A DNA stretch of 64,000 nucleotides from Amblyornis subalaris (taxonomy: Eukaryota > Chordata > Aves > Passeriformes > Ptilonorhynchidae): positions 1,364,001 to 1,428,000 of the forward strand of contig JACAXG010000070.1 in NCBI GenBank assembly GCA_018881555.1, read 5' to 3'. Each line of letters starts with the position of its first letter. Within the stretch, counting starts at the first letter, position 1. The notes under the pieces were generated by a model. It was given only the letters and a program-made list of their open reading frames with translations, made no database searches and had not been told where the DNA came from. Positions 48,117 to 59,484 of the stretch are shown here, piece after piece. The translations under genes were made by a program, and so were the position numbers.

Positions 48117-48300
48117 TAGAATCATAGAATCATGGAAGGGAATCATAGAACATTCTGAGTCAAAAGGGATCCACAAGAATAATTGAAGTCCAACTCCTGG
48201 CCTCAAGAGGACACACCATGTGCTTGACAGCATTGTCCAAACTCTTCTTGACCTCTGTTAAGCTTGGTGCTGTGACCACTTCCCTGGGGATCCAGTTCGA
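48117..48300 (-). mobile_element. CR1 LINE, very short 3' fragment
   Basis: It begins with TAGAATCATAGAATCATGG, the reverse complement of a CR1 3' terminus, and continues with GTCCAACTCCTGGCC, CACACCATGTGC and GGTGCTGTGACCACTTCCCT, shared with the larger CR1 at 51771. Homology ends near 48300. It is of the same subfamily as the 51.8-kb copy, by the shared CTCCTGGCC and GTGCTGTGACCACTTCC blocks. About 180 bp, 5'-truncated and inactive. Confidence 0.88.
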
Positions 48301-51300
48301 GTATTGGTGCTACATCCTTGGTTTCCACTAAAACAATGTATTTTAATTCCCTACGCATCTTTTGAAGGTATTTCCTAGGTTTGCTGTAAGGATCAGAATC
48401 AAGTCTGTGACAGTATGAGTGTTTGCTCTGTGAACAGTCCTCTCCTGCCTGTGCAAGCCTCTTCCTGTCATGTACCAATGCCCCANGTAAGCTCTTTCAT
48501 GGCAGAGGAGTGGTTTGGTCCTTTGTTAGTCTCCCTGAGGACACAGGGCATGCTGGAGGATATGTGTCATGTTCTGCATGCAAATGGGATGGCTTTGGGA
48601 CATCTTAGTGGTCTTATTCCCTGTTGTTCAAACAGAGTTTGAATTCAGGGTGACAGTGCCTTGCTGTGCCATGTAAAATCCCCAGCANGGACTGCTTCTT
48701 GCTAGCCTGACTTATTGCTAGCACCACCCAGCACTTCATCCCTTTGTCTTTTGCTGGCTGCTATTCCCTGACTGTGTCTCCCTGTCTGAAAGGGCGTAGG
48801 ACTGAGAGCTCCCTGCAACACAAGCCTTTCACTGTGCAAGCTCTCCAGCTTCTCTGCAGGGGTTACAAATGGTTATCCCAACACAGACAGAACCATGCTC
48901 ATCCTCAGCCTTCCCTGAGTGCTGGGAGCTTCCATCACAGCGACCACACTTTGTTACAGTGGGTGCTATGAATCTGGATGACTGTGTAGAAGGCACAGAG
49001 TGACTTCTGGGGATGAAANAGATGGGACCAGAAGAGCTTTCCCTAAAGCCTGGAGGACAACAGTACTCTTTGCTGAATCCTCACCACATAATTCACTGCA
49101 GAATAGTTTCTTCCTGATGCATCTTGCTCTGTTTCAGACATCTCCCTTTCTGACTCTCTCACCCCTCTCTCTCATAATCTCTGCTGTTTGTTCTATGAAG
49201 CTATTCATCAGATAATTCCCACAGACAGCTCCCAGGCATCAGTTCACTCATGAACAGCTCTGTGAAAGTCTGCTTGAAACACCAGCTGCTNTGAGTGGAT
49301 GTGCAGGTGCCGTGGAATCCTTCTGTCCTTTGTCACAAGGGGAATCCTCTGGATGGCGCAGATATTCTCACGAACAGACAAACTCTGGTTTCCTGAGGTC
49401 AGTCTCTCCTGTCTGATGTTCATGTCCCTTTGAAGCACAGTGAATGCTCAAGGTAGAACCACCATGCTCAAAAGCAGTTTGATAAATTAGTAGCTATAGA
49501 TCCATTTAACCAGCGATGCAAACATCTCTGGGCAGATTGGACAGTTGTCTCAGCAACAGCTGACTCTCCACCAGGCTTGTGCAATGTTTCCATGCCTCTG
49601 CTAAATTAAAGGAGCGTAGAGGTAGACAAATCAGTATCCACTGTTTGCTCCATCCTTTTTCCATGCACTCCTCTGTAAGCACAAACCAATCAGAGTCTTT
49701 GCTTGGGCCCATCCCCAACAGCACATCTGAACCCTACTCTATCTGAGATCACACTGGAAGGCATTTCTCAGGATGATGGGCCTGCTTTCCTCCAAAGAGG
49801 GGCTTAAAACAAAACAACCAAAGCCACTCAATTAGAGTTTGGGGCTTANAAGGCCCCTTATCTCATGAAAAGAGAGATTAAAGCCCTCCAATAATTTATA
49901 AACTGCTTAAAAGTTTAAAGGGGAATTGGGGTTTTATTTGAACTAGCAGATAACATGAGGAGTGCAAGGGCCATGCACAAGTCAGCCCCAGGGTGCAGTC
50001 ACTTCATTGTAGAGAGCTTGTGTTTCCAACATTGGATCTGATCCCAGTCCCTAAAATTAATAGCCAGACTCCCNGACTCTCATGCACTAGTAGCCAGGCC
50101 AGTCTGACATGTCCCTGTGGTGCAGACATGCAGTCACGTAACTCTCGCCTAGAAAGTCCTTGGGTGTCCTCACTTAGTGGTGCCTGACAGCTCCTTTTGT
50201 GAGATGGGCTGGATGTCCCAGATGCCTGTGAGTGAACATCCTGGCATTGAGGGCTTCTCCCACCACACCAACGGCCAGTGCTTACTTAANGATGGTGTGC
50301 GGTGTGCTCAGCATGCCCTGAGCAATGTATAGCTGGCCCAAGTGCTCTCAGAAGCTTGCCCAACCTGTTTTCCTTCGAGTTGGCATTTCAAACAGCCAGT
50401 TATTATTTGTGTGGTTGAGGCCATCATTCATTTACTCTCCTGGTAGACTTGTGCTGTCTTCCCAGCTGTCTCTCTGCTCATTATCCATTTGGCCGCTGCT
50501 GACAATGGTGTCCTGGCAGGCTAAGACGACCATTTGAACAATGCAGGGAGGAACATGTGTGGGACACAGAATGTACCCTGGAGCTGGCCCTGGGTACTGG
50601 AACTGGCTCCTGCAGAAGACTGGGACTCTCAGGCTCACAGCGAAATGACAAGCTGCACTATTCCTCAGCATTGCCTACACATTAAGGAAATAAGGTGCCC
50701 TTTGAGCAACAGGACTAACAAAGCCTGGGTTTCCTGGGGAAAAGGGCGTGTCCTTTGTCCCCAGACATCTTCTCCTCACCCACTGCATTAATCCCCGCTC
50801 CACAACATGCAAGGGACAATAGCGGCGTGCCTAATCTAGAGCTAGATACCCGCTGGTGGGCAGGTCGTGTTCACATCTGGTGATGGTGTGGCCAGCTGAT
50901 GTCTAACTGTTGGGTTCTCTCTCTCTTTCCTTCAGAAATCACTGCTTTGTATCATTTCACCTACTCTGACAGCCACGAAGTTAGTGTTTTTGAAACTTCT
51001 ACTGCTCTTTCAGATGTGATTGAAGCTGACTGAGACATTACAAAGCTACTGGAAAAAGGGAGGATGGACAGCCAAAGAAGCATCGTTTCCTTTGGAAAAT
51101 GGGCTTTAAAAATACCTTGCAACTTAACCAGACTTTCTTCCTTTGTGCTGACCTTCAGTAAAAGTGTGTCCTTCATCCAGCACTCCTAACCCCAGTCATC
51201 CCACCATGCAGACAGCATGGTCTGGCCAGGCCCATCCTCACTGGACCAAACTCCTCACTCTCTCATGAGTGAATGAATCAAAAACTCCACCTTGCATCTG

Positions 51301-51770
51301 TTTTGCTGGCAGCCCACAGGAGGATCAAAATGTTCCCAAAAAAACCCATTATGCAAATTGTCTGCCAAATACTTGTTTTGAAGAGCCTTTTTTGCAGCCT
51401 TTCAAGTCCAACTTAAAGATGAAGGTTAACTTGGGAGATTTTGGTGGAACACTTGGGGAGATGGCTTTGTCAGTCTCTGATCTGACAGTCAGGAGATCTG
51501 AGTCGCCTTCCCAGCTCTTTCTAGAACCTTACATATGATCTTAGAGAAACAATTCCTTTTTGTATTTTCTCTCTCAGGGTTTGTTTATCTGCTTTGTTTA
51601 AACTGTTTTCTCTTTGGGAAGGAAGCTGGCATTAGTGAAGATGTGACCGGCATTTCCAGAATGGGGCCATGAATTTGACAGACTGGCCACTACAACACTA
51701 ATAGCGCACAATANCAGATAAGGACTTGGCAAGCCTTCATTTCTGGAGAAATATATGCAAAGAAATAAGT
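48301..51770. other. Intergenic, no gene recognised
   Basis: Mostly ordinary sequence. The stretch 49800-49960 is dense in short developmental-factor motifs (GATA-like CTTATCT and AGATAAC, homeodomain-like AATAATTTATAA) and might be a conserved element. Frames are all under 90 codons. Single N bases at about 48485, 48688, 49018, 49291, 49849, 50074 and 50290. Confidence 0.5.
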
Positions 51771-52912
51771 GTCACAGAATATTCTTAGCTGGAAGTGACC
51801 CACAAGGATCATCAGAGTCCAACTCGTGGCCCTGCACAGGACAGNCCCAAGAGTCACACCATGTGCCTCAGAGATTTTTCCAAACGCTTCTTGAACTCTG
51901 CCAGGTTTGGTGCTGTGACCACTTCCCTGGGGAGCCTGTTCCAATGCCCAGCTACCCTCTGGGTGAAGAACATTTTTCTAATATCCAACCTAAACCTCCC
52001 CTGACACAATTTCATGTCGTTTTCTCGGGTCCTGTCACTGGTCACCACAGAGATCAGTGTTTGCCCATCCTCTTCCNCTCATGAGGAAGTTGTAATTGCA
52101 GTGAGGTCTCCCTCAGTCTCCTCTTCTCCAGGCTAAACAGACCAAGTGACCTAAGCAGCTCCTCATATGGCTTCCCCTCAAGGTCCTTCCCCATCTTCGT
52201 TGCCCTCCTTTGGATGCTGTCTAATTGCTTAATTTCTTTCTTATATTGTGGCACCCCAAACTGCACATGATATTCAAGATGAGGCTGCCCCAGAGCAGGA
52301 CAATCCCCTCCCTTGCCCGGCTGGCANTGCTGTGCCTGATGCCCTCCAGGACACTGTTGGCCCTCCTGGCTGCCAGGGCACTGCTGGCTTGTATTCAACT
52401 TGCCACTGATCAGGATTCCCAGGTCCCTTTCCATGGCACTGCTTTCCATCATCTCGTTCTCCAGTCTGTCTGTACATCCAGGGTTGCCCATCCCAGGTGC
52501 AGAATCTGGCACTTGCCCTTGTTGAACTTCATANGATTGGTGATGGCCCAGTCCTCTGGTTTGTTGAGGTCTCTCTGCAGGGCCTCTCTGACTTCAAGTG
52601 AATCAACAGCTCCTCCCAATTTTGTATAATCTGCAAACTTGCTTACTATTCCTTCCAGTGCTGCATCCAAGTCATTTATGAAGACGTTGTAGAGCACAGG
52701 GCCGAGGACAGAGCCCTGNGGAACCCCACTGGTGACAGGTCACCAGTCTGATCACACCCCATTCACTGNAACCCTTTGTGCCTGACCCATGAGCCAGTTG
52801 CTCACCCATCACATGATGTGTTTATCCAGCTGTGTGCTGGACATTTTGTTCAGAAGGATCTGCAAGACACAGTAGCAAAAGCTTTACTGAAATCCAAAAA
52901 GATTACATCAAC
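51771..52912 (-). mobile_element. CR1 LINE, about 1.1 kb, broken
   Basis: The most complete CR1 here. The left end (GTCACAGAATATTCTTAGCTGG) is the 3' terminus; the right end, near TTACATCAAC, is a 5' truncation within the reverse-transcriptase region. The minus strand encodes the C-terminal part of the reverse transcriptase and the following tail of ORF2: a segment with FINDLD, then FADYTKLGG where active members of the family have FADD, then KFNKGKCQILHLG, and lower down [12 protein letters not shown] and RFRLDIRK. Frame changes split it into at least three pieces and several N bases occur. The altered catalytic aspartate pair and the truncation make it inactive. Confidence 0.93.
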
Positions 52913-55407
52913 ATGTAATACATACATAAGCACATAATATACACCTAAGGGAATACACATATGTATACATATATAATATTCACATCTATAAGGAACCNAA
53001 TAGAAAGTGTGGAAATTGATGTATTTAAAGAAGTCACTTTGAAAATGTTTGGAAGTGTTTGGTCTGGTCATGGGTACTGACAATCTGCACGGAACATGCT
53101 AGCAATTAGTGAGATGTGCCACAGAGCCAGGTGAGGCTCGCTCCACGGGCCACTGAGTGTCAGTACTCAGCAACTGGCAGCTCTTGTCTGCTGAAGAGGA
53201 TTTTGTGTGTACATCAGCCACTTGGCTTGTGCAGTGCTGAGCATGGGAGCCACTGTGACATGGAGGTGTTTGAAACATTCATGAAACATTAGAACATTTT
53301 TGGGGGTTTGTGCTGTGGTTTGTCCTTTGGTTTAGGANGCCACCAGAACTGGCCAAGAATACTTTAGCGTGACAGCATTCTCATTCGCATGGCTGGCATG
53401 CTAACATCCTCATTCTTACCTTGCATGTCTGTCAAGTGTAAGCAAAGTCTCTATTAATTGTGTCTGACTGGATTTCAGCTGCTCTTTTAAAAGGTCGCTG
53501 ATATAAGTTTAGACAATAGGCCAAGAGGAGGCTGAATCCCCATGGAGAACACACAAGGCATTCTCTTGTGTTGCTGATTTAATAAAGAATTGAATACACT
53601 CCTGTTTAGAAAGGCCCAAATACTTTGAAGGTTTCCGCTTGAAAGGAAATTGGAATTCACTTTGGCTGTGTTCTCACCCTCTGCAAGCTCACCTCCCCAC
53701 ACTGCCCCAGCCAAGGACTTTAACTGTGGGAATCTCTGCAAGAATAGCAGGTGACACTGCTAGTTTTTNTGGGAAACCCTGTTTGCAGTAGATACCTCCT
53801 CCAAGTGTGAGGCTCATCCTCCAAGGCCAGCAACAAGAGGTGAGATGAGATTCATGATATTCAACATCCAAGACCACAAATGAGGTGATCAACATGTGCC
53901 AAGAAGATGAAGTTAACTTTGATTTTGAAGAGTTGGGGATTTGCAAGTAACAAACTTCTGAGAGTTCATCTGTAGGCAAGATGTAAATGTATCACTTAAG
54001 ATGACAAATAATCAATCATAAACTCATGGGCTGCTTAAAAACATGACCAGGGCTGAAATGCCCCAGATACACAATTGGGAGTGTTACTCACTTGATTGCA
54101 GGCATGACTTCTCAGATCCACATGGTAACCAGAAACGCAGCCAAGATCTCACCAAGTTGGCCTTAGCTGCCAACTACAAGGCCCCTTCACTTAGTCAAGT
54201 CCTCTGTGCAATACACACTTCCTGCCCTACCCCCTGCCAAAGTCCCACTCATCTGCAGTTCACCCCCAACAGCAGATGGAAAACATCGACAGCAAGAAGG
54301 AATGGGNAAAATCGGCTCTGGTTGACTCCTTACGTCTCAGCATGCTCCGAAATCAGTGAGCTGTGCTGGCTCCCTATCCCAGACAGCGCTGCCATCTCTC
54401 CCTTTTTATTTTAACTGCCTCACACAAGGAGTGGAAAATTCTGCAAGGGAATTAAGGTGCTGAGAACATTGGTAGGCATTAAACTGTGAATAACCTCTCA
54501 CTTGCCTGAGTCACAAGAAACATGTTACTGAGGGAAGCAGGTTAGGTCAGTGCCATGATGGGACACAGGCACGGATGTCTCTGTGCATCAGATGCCATAA
54601 AAAACAATACCCTGTGCATTATATTTATTGTATAACTTTATAAGAGCCCAAAGCTCAAGATGTGGCAGTCTGCAGTGCATTACAACTTCGCAGCAGCTCC
54701 AGACACAAGGTACAAGCAGGCCCGACTCAGTCCCTGGCAGAGTATCTCATGGAGCGGGGCACTACAATTTCGTAAGCGCTGTGTGTCCCCCAGCACAGGG
54801 ACACGAACAAATGCCGCGTGCCTAACGCACCCGGGCGTGGAGGCTGCGCATTACGGCAACTCCCATAATCACAGCTTCGTATCTCCNATGTGATAACAGA
54901 CAGACGGTTTCTGTTGCGCAAACGGCACCAGGTAGGGCCAAGCAACCTGCAGCAAGGCATCACTGGCATTCTAGGAACGGCTCCCGTCCTCTGCTGCCAA
55001 AACACACCACCCCACGGCACGTCCCAGTGCGGTGACATGCCAGCAGGCAGCTACAGCCGTCTTCCTGCAGCAACATGGGGTGCCTTCTGGGGCTGACGAG
55101 GAGCATAGTTTGGGGGAATACTGTGGAGCTCTGCTGGAGAAGGCCAGCAGCTGGATGGGTGTGTAGGAGCTCAGGCAGGATCTGACACCATACAGGATGC
55201 CTGTTACTTATATAAAACAGCTAATAAAGTTGGTTATCATCCAGGCAACTCTTGCCTTAGGTGTCAGTGGCCATGTGGAGGACACCCAAAAGCAATATAC
55301 ACGCTGGCTTTGCTGCCCAAGGACAGGAATGTATAGTAGGAACTCAGCAGTTGGATTTTGTTGGTCCTTTAACAGACATCTAACAACAAATGTGGAGCAA
55401 AGCTCTA
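52913..55407. other. Intergenic, no gene recognised
   Basis: Begins with an AT-rich, purine/pyrimidine-alternating stretch (52915-52990, many ACATA/TATAC steps) next to the CR1 end. The region 54740-55060 is CpG-enriched relative to its surroundings. Frames up to 123 codons are not supported. Single N bases at 52997, 53338, 53769, 54307 and 54887. Confidence 0.5.
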
Positions 55408-55470
55408 TTCAAAAGGCACTTAAGCATGTGTGGATTAAAGTTAAGCATGTGTTTGTGTGCTGTCCTAGAT
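55408..55470. repeat. Ancient amniote repeat fragment
   Basis: GGCACTTAAGCATGTGTGG, then TTAAAGTTAAGCATGTG, resembles the core of an old palindromic repeat widespread in turtles and crocodilians (gcacttaagcatgtgctta followed by aagttaagcatgtg). The 10-mer TAAGCATGTG occurs twice (55421-55430 and 55442-55451). The family name is uncertain and the fragment is short. Confidence 0.45.
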
Positions 55471-55949
55471 CATATCCCNTGCAATCTCAGGGCCTGTGTC
55501 TGCAGAGGCTTTGTTGGCAGAGGGTGTCTTAATGCAAAATGCCACCTACTGAGAACAGGCTTTCGCTGGGGTCTCCTGCCTAATAGGAGGACATGTCAAG
55601 CCAATGTGCAGAAACAGAGAATTACCCCAGTAGGTGTAGAGGCTCCAAACATTTTTAGTCACACTTACCAGCAAAAAAAAATCCAAACAAACCCAACAAG
55701 CTCTTACAGCTGCAATGTGCTTACAGATTTTTGTGAAAGAGCCTAGAAGGCACATAAANGAAACATACTCACACCTCTGCCTGCTGAGGACAGATACATT
55801 CTTCCATTCCTTAGGGTGAGAATGTACTCCAGTGTATTTATTTGCAACCAAAAGCATGACGGGCAAGGCCTCTGTGAAAATTCATCCAAGGAAATTGTAA
55901 AAGCACATTACAAGTACCAGGAGAATGAAATGAAAGCAGCAAGCAAANC
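55471..55949. other. Intergenic, nothing recognised
   Basis: About 480 bp. The plus-strand frame starting at 55816 runs into the ancient CR1 that follows. The upstream part of that element may begin here, but no motif confirms it. Confidence 0.4.
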
Positions 55950-56275
55950 ACACAGGAAGATGTCCCTGTTTACAAAACAGGTAGTTACACCGTGGAAGTC
56001 CTTGCCACTGGATGCTGCAGATGCTACAAGTTCACAGGTTTTCAAAACCAGCAAAACAAATGTATGGAAAATGAACAAAAAATGNAACAAAGATACTAGG
56101 TCTGCCTCACAAAGTCCCCCAAATTACAAACTGTGGGACACTGGGGAACATTTGGGAGATGTATCACCATACATTTGTCTTCAAGTAATGCTCTTTACAT
56201 GTGTTATCAGCCACTGTTGGAGACAGGCTGCTGGGCTCCAAGAACCCTTGGTCTGACATGGCACAGCTGTTCCTC
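55950..56275 (+). repeat. Ancient CR1-type LINE, 3' end
   Basis: The part near 55990-56070 fits the family's pattern of a protein tail reading roughly W-x-S-L-P-x-D-A-A-D-A, then a block like 'caggttttcaaaacc'. The end is clear: GCCACTGTTGGAGACAGGCT, then GCTGGGCTCC, then CCCTTGGTCTGACATGGCAC (56241-56260), where the family has gccactgttggagacaggatactgggc and ccttggtctgacccagtatggc. Orientation is plus. It is old and diverged, comparable with the element at 18.7 kb. Confidence 0.75.
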
Positions 56276-58592
56276 CCCTGTGGACATGCTCTTTTTGCTT
56301 GGTGGGGGCAGAAAGAAGCAGCAGACTCCCAGTAGTCAGTGCCAGAGGGAACACCCAAGCTTGGATCAGGCTCCATCTCATAGCTGGTTGTGCATGATCA
56401 GGGATAGATATTTTACTTAAAATGAGATTGGACAGAGACTTGAATCTGGGCATTTCCCCCTAGGCACAAACACTAGCATGCACCCCTCATATTTCAGCTC
56501 TGAAAAATGTAAGTTTCAGTCTGAAAAGCACATTTCACACACAAAAAATGGAAATTTGACACAACACACTCTCTGCCAGAATAGCTGAAATATTGTGGCT
56601 TTGTCCCAACACAGACTGAGAGCTAATTAGAAAGCTTTAAAAGTCATTCCCAAACAGAACTGCTTTGCTCTGGTTATCTACCATGGCAGTCTTGCTCCAG
56701 AAATACACAAATATGTCCAAAAATACAAGGACATGCATCAGCAATTTTTAAATGTATCTGGAAAAGGATAGCATGGTCTATTTTACACAAAAGTGGAAGC
56801 ATGGCTGTGGTTAGAAGTTGAAGCTCTGAGAAGTGCTCAGATGCTCTTTTTCCAATGTTACGATAGGAAATGCCAGAGGCCAAGGACATGGACAGTGCTG
56901 GGGGGAAGCTGGTGGAGGGTCTGGGATTGTCAGCCACAGAAGGAAACTTCACTGATAAAAAAGCACAACAGAAAGACAGTAAAGCATCNTTCTAAGTTAT
57001 GGCAATTTCAGGCACCCAAAACGACAAATCAGATTGAAAAAAAAAATTCATAAGCTTTGTTTAAAAATAAAAAATTAAAATCCAGCATGGTAAGCTACAG
57101 TTTTTATATCTGCAACAGAGCCTTTAAGCCTTCAGTTTTATTGGTGACTCTTTGGGCTGAAAATTTGTTTAAAAAAGCACAGGAAATGTGGGGGGGGAAA
57201 AAAACCAAACTGATTCTGGGATTTTTTGACTTGTCTTTTTTCACAGCCCTTTTGAAATCCTTGCTGTTACATGAACAGCAGCTCCTGCCGAAGTAAGACT
57301 TTGTCCTAAATATTTACCCTGAAAAAGACTTTCAAAAATAGCAAGGTCAAAGAAGAATAGGGCCAAGGATCCATCCATGACTATCAACACTAATATAAAA
57401 TTAAAAAAAAAAAAAAAAGAAGAAGAGAAGCTTGCTTGCTACATATTTTGGTTGGTTTTTTGTTCTTTTTTTTAATAAATATCATCAGTAGCATAAAACT
57501 GTGCAGCCAAAGTTTCTGGATTAATTGATGAGTAAATCCACTCAAGTCAAGTGGGTTATGAGCAGAATAGCCTGCAGAGTATTAGGAAAAAGAAGGAACA
57601 AAGATGTTAGCTGGTTTTGCAACATGGAAAAAAAACCCCAAAAAATCTTAAATGTAGCTGCTTTTCTGTGTGGAGAGTTCCTGACATTCAAAGTCATTAC
57701 TGAATGATTAACTTACCAACTCATTAGAAGCTATTTACATTGTTTATGAGCATATGAATAATTACACAATGAAGATACTGAAACATAATCACCTAATAAC
57801 AGCATATAGTTGTGGCGTAGATGAATTGGATGAGCGAGGAGATCCTGCCTAAGCGCTGCCAGCAAGCCACAGCCCGCCCTGATCATGGGGTGCTTGGAGA
57901 CTCCTTCCCCATGTCCCACAAGCAGCAAGTCCAGAAGAGGCAAAAAAAGATTTCCAGGGTCACTTGCTACAGAGNGGCCACAGTCCAGAGGGAAAGCAAG
58001 GAAGGAGGCATGCACATCTTTGCAGGGAAACACAGGTGAGAGGCCCTGTACAGAGCCTCTATACCAGGCTCAGAGGGTGTACTCAGGGCGAGTGGTATTT
58101 GGGAGTGGTTCTNATTCTGTCCAGAGGCAAATTCCAAATCAAGAATTTGATCCTGATGAGAGGTGTTTGACAGGCAGCCTTGAAGATCGAAGGCTTCAAC
58201 GTATAAAAAAACGGCAACATGGATGAAAATTCAAGTTACATTAACAAATTAACATCTTACACTATCATGTCTCCAATTTCTCATAGGCTTCCCCTGACCA
58301 CTTCACCATTTGAANACAAAAAGGCTGACATAGTCCTGTCTTAACCAAAACTGATGCCTCAGGGTAAAGGGTTGCTTCAGGGATGGTAAGGAGAAACACT
58401 GACGTTGAAGACCTAGCTCCAAACTGATACCAAGTTATGGCACAGAAACTCTTCAAGTGCTGCAAGATGCTCCCTTTGCCGAAAAACCCCACACANGAGG
58501 AACATCCACCAATAGCTCCCAGCGATGTGAGCTCTTCTAGCCCAGTTGGGCTGAACTTCTCGTGCTCAGGAGGATGTTCTCTGCAGTGGCCA
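56276..58592. other. Intergenic, AT-rich, no gene recognised
   Basis: AT-rich, with a poly-A run at 57403-57418 and T-rich stretches at 57449-57475. Frames are below 120 codons and unsupported. Single N bases at 56989, 57975, 58113, 58315 and 58496. Confidence 0.5.
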
Positions 58593-59484
58593 GAATCTGA
58601 GGGGAGTGGCTGACACACCTGAAGGTTCTGCTGCCATTCAGTGGGACCTTGATAGGCTGGAGAATTGGGCAGAGAGAAACCTAATGGGGTTCAAGAAGGG
58701 CAAGTGCAGGACCCTGCACCTGGGAAGGAATAACCCCAAGTACCAGCACAGGTTGGGAACTGACCTACTGGAGAGCAGCTCTGCAGAGAAGGACCTGGGA
58801 GTCCTGGTGGATGACAAGTTGGCATGAGCCAATTTGCTGGCTGGCATGAGCCAGCAGTGTGCCCTTATGGCCAGGAGGGCCAATGGTATCCTGTGGTGCA
58901 TTGGGAAGAGCATTGCCAGCTGGTTGAGCGAGGTGATCCTGCCCCTCTACTTGGTCCTAGTGAGGCCACATCTGGAATAGTGTGTCTAGTTCCGGGCTTC
59001 TCAGCACAAGAAAGAAAAGGAGATATTGGAGAGGGTCCAAAGGAGGCCACAAAGCTGATGAGGGGTTTGGAGCATTTCTCTTATGATGGGAGACTGTGGG
59101 AGCTGGGCCTACTCAGTCTAGAGAAGACTGAGAGGGGATCTCATTAATGCATATAAATATCTCAAAGGTGGGTGTCAAGAGGATGGTGCCAGATTCTTTT
59201 CAGTGGTGCCCAGTGACAGGATGAGGAGCAGTGGCCATGAACTAAAACAGAAGAAGTTCCACCTCAATACGAGGAAGAACTTCTTTATATTGAGGGTGGC
59301 AGAGCACTGGAACAGGCTGCTCAGGGAGGTTGTAGGGCCTGCCTCTCTGGAGACATTCAAAACCCACCTGGACACATTCCTGCAAACCTGCTCTAGGTGA
59401 CCCTGCCTTGGCCAGGGGGTTGGACTGCATAGTCTCCAGAGGTCCCTTCCAACACTAAAAATTCCGTGTGATTATGTGTGATCT
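58593..59484 (+). mobile_element. CR1 LINE, about 0.9 kb, broken
   Basis: Plus orientation, ending in GGTCCCTTCCAACACTAAAA, then ATTCCGTGTGATTATGTGTG, the CR1 3' terminus with degenerate ATTCTGTG-type units. The 5' end lies just after where the reverse-transcriptase FADD motif would be: the reading begins [11 protein letters not shown], then [16 protein letters not shown] and [21 protein letters not shown], and later GLLSLEKTERG, FHLNTRKNFFILRVAEHWNR. A stop codon after DDKLA and frame changes break the protein. It is of a different subfamily from the 48-kb and 52-kb copies by its 3' end and is oppositely oriented. Inactive. Confidence 0.93.
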
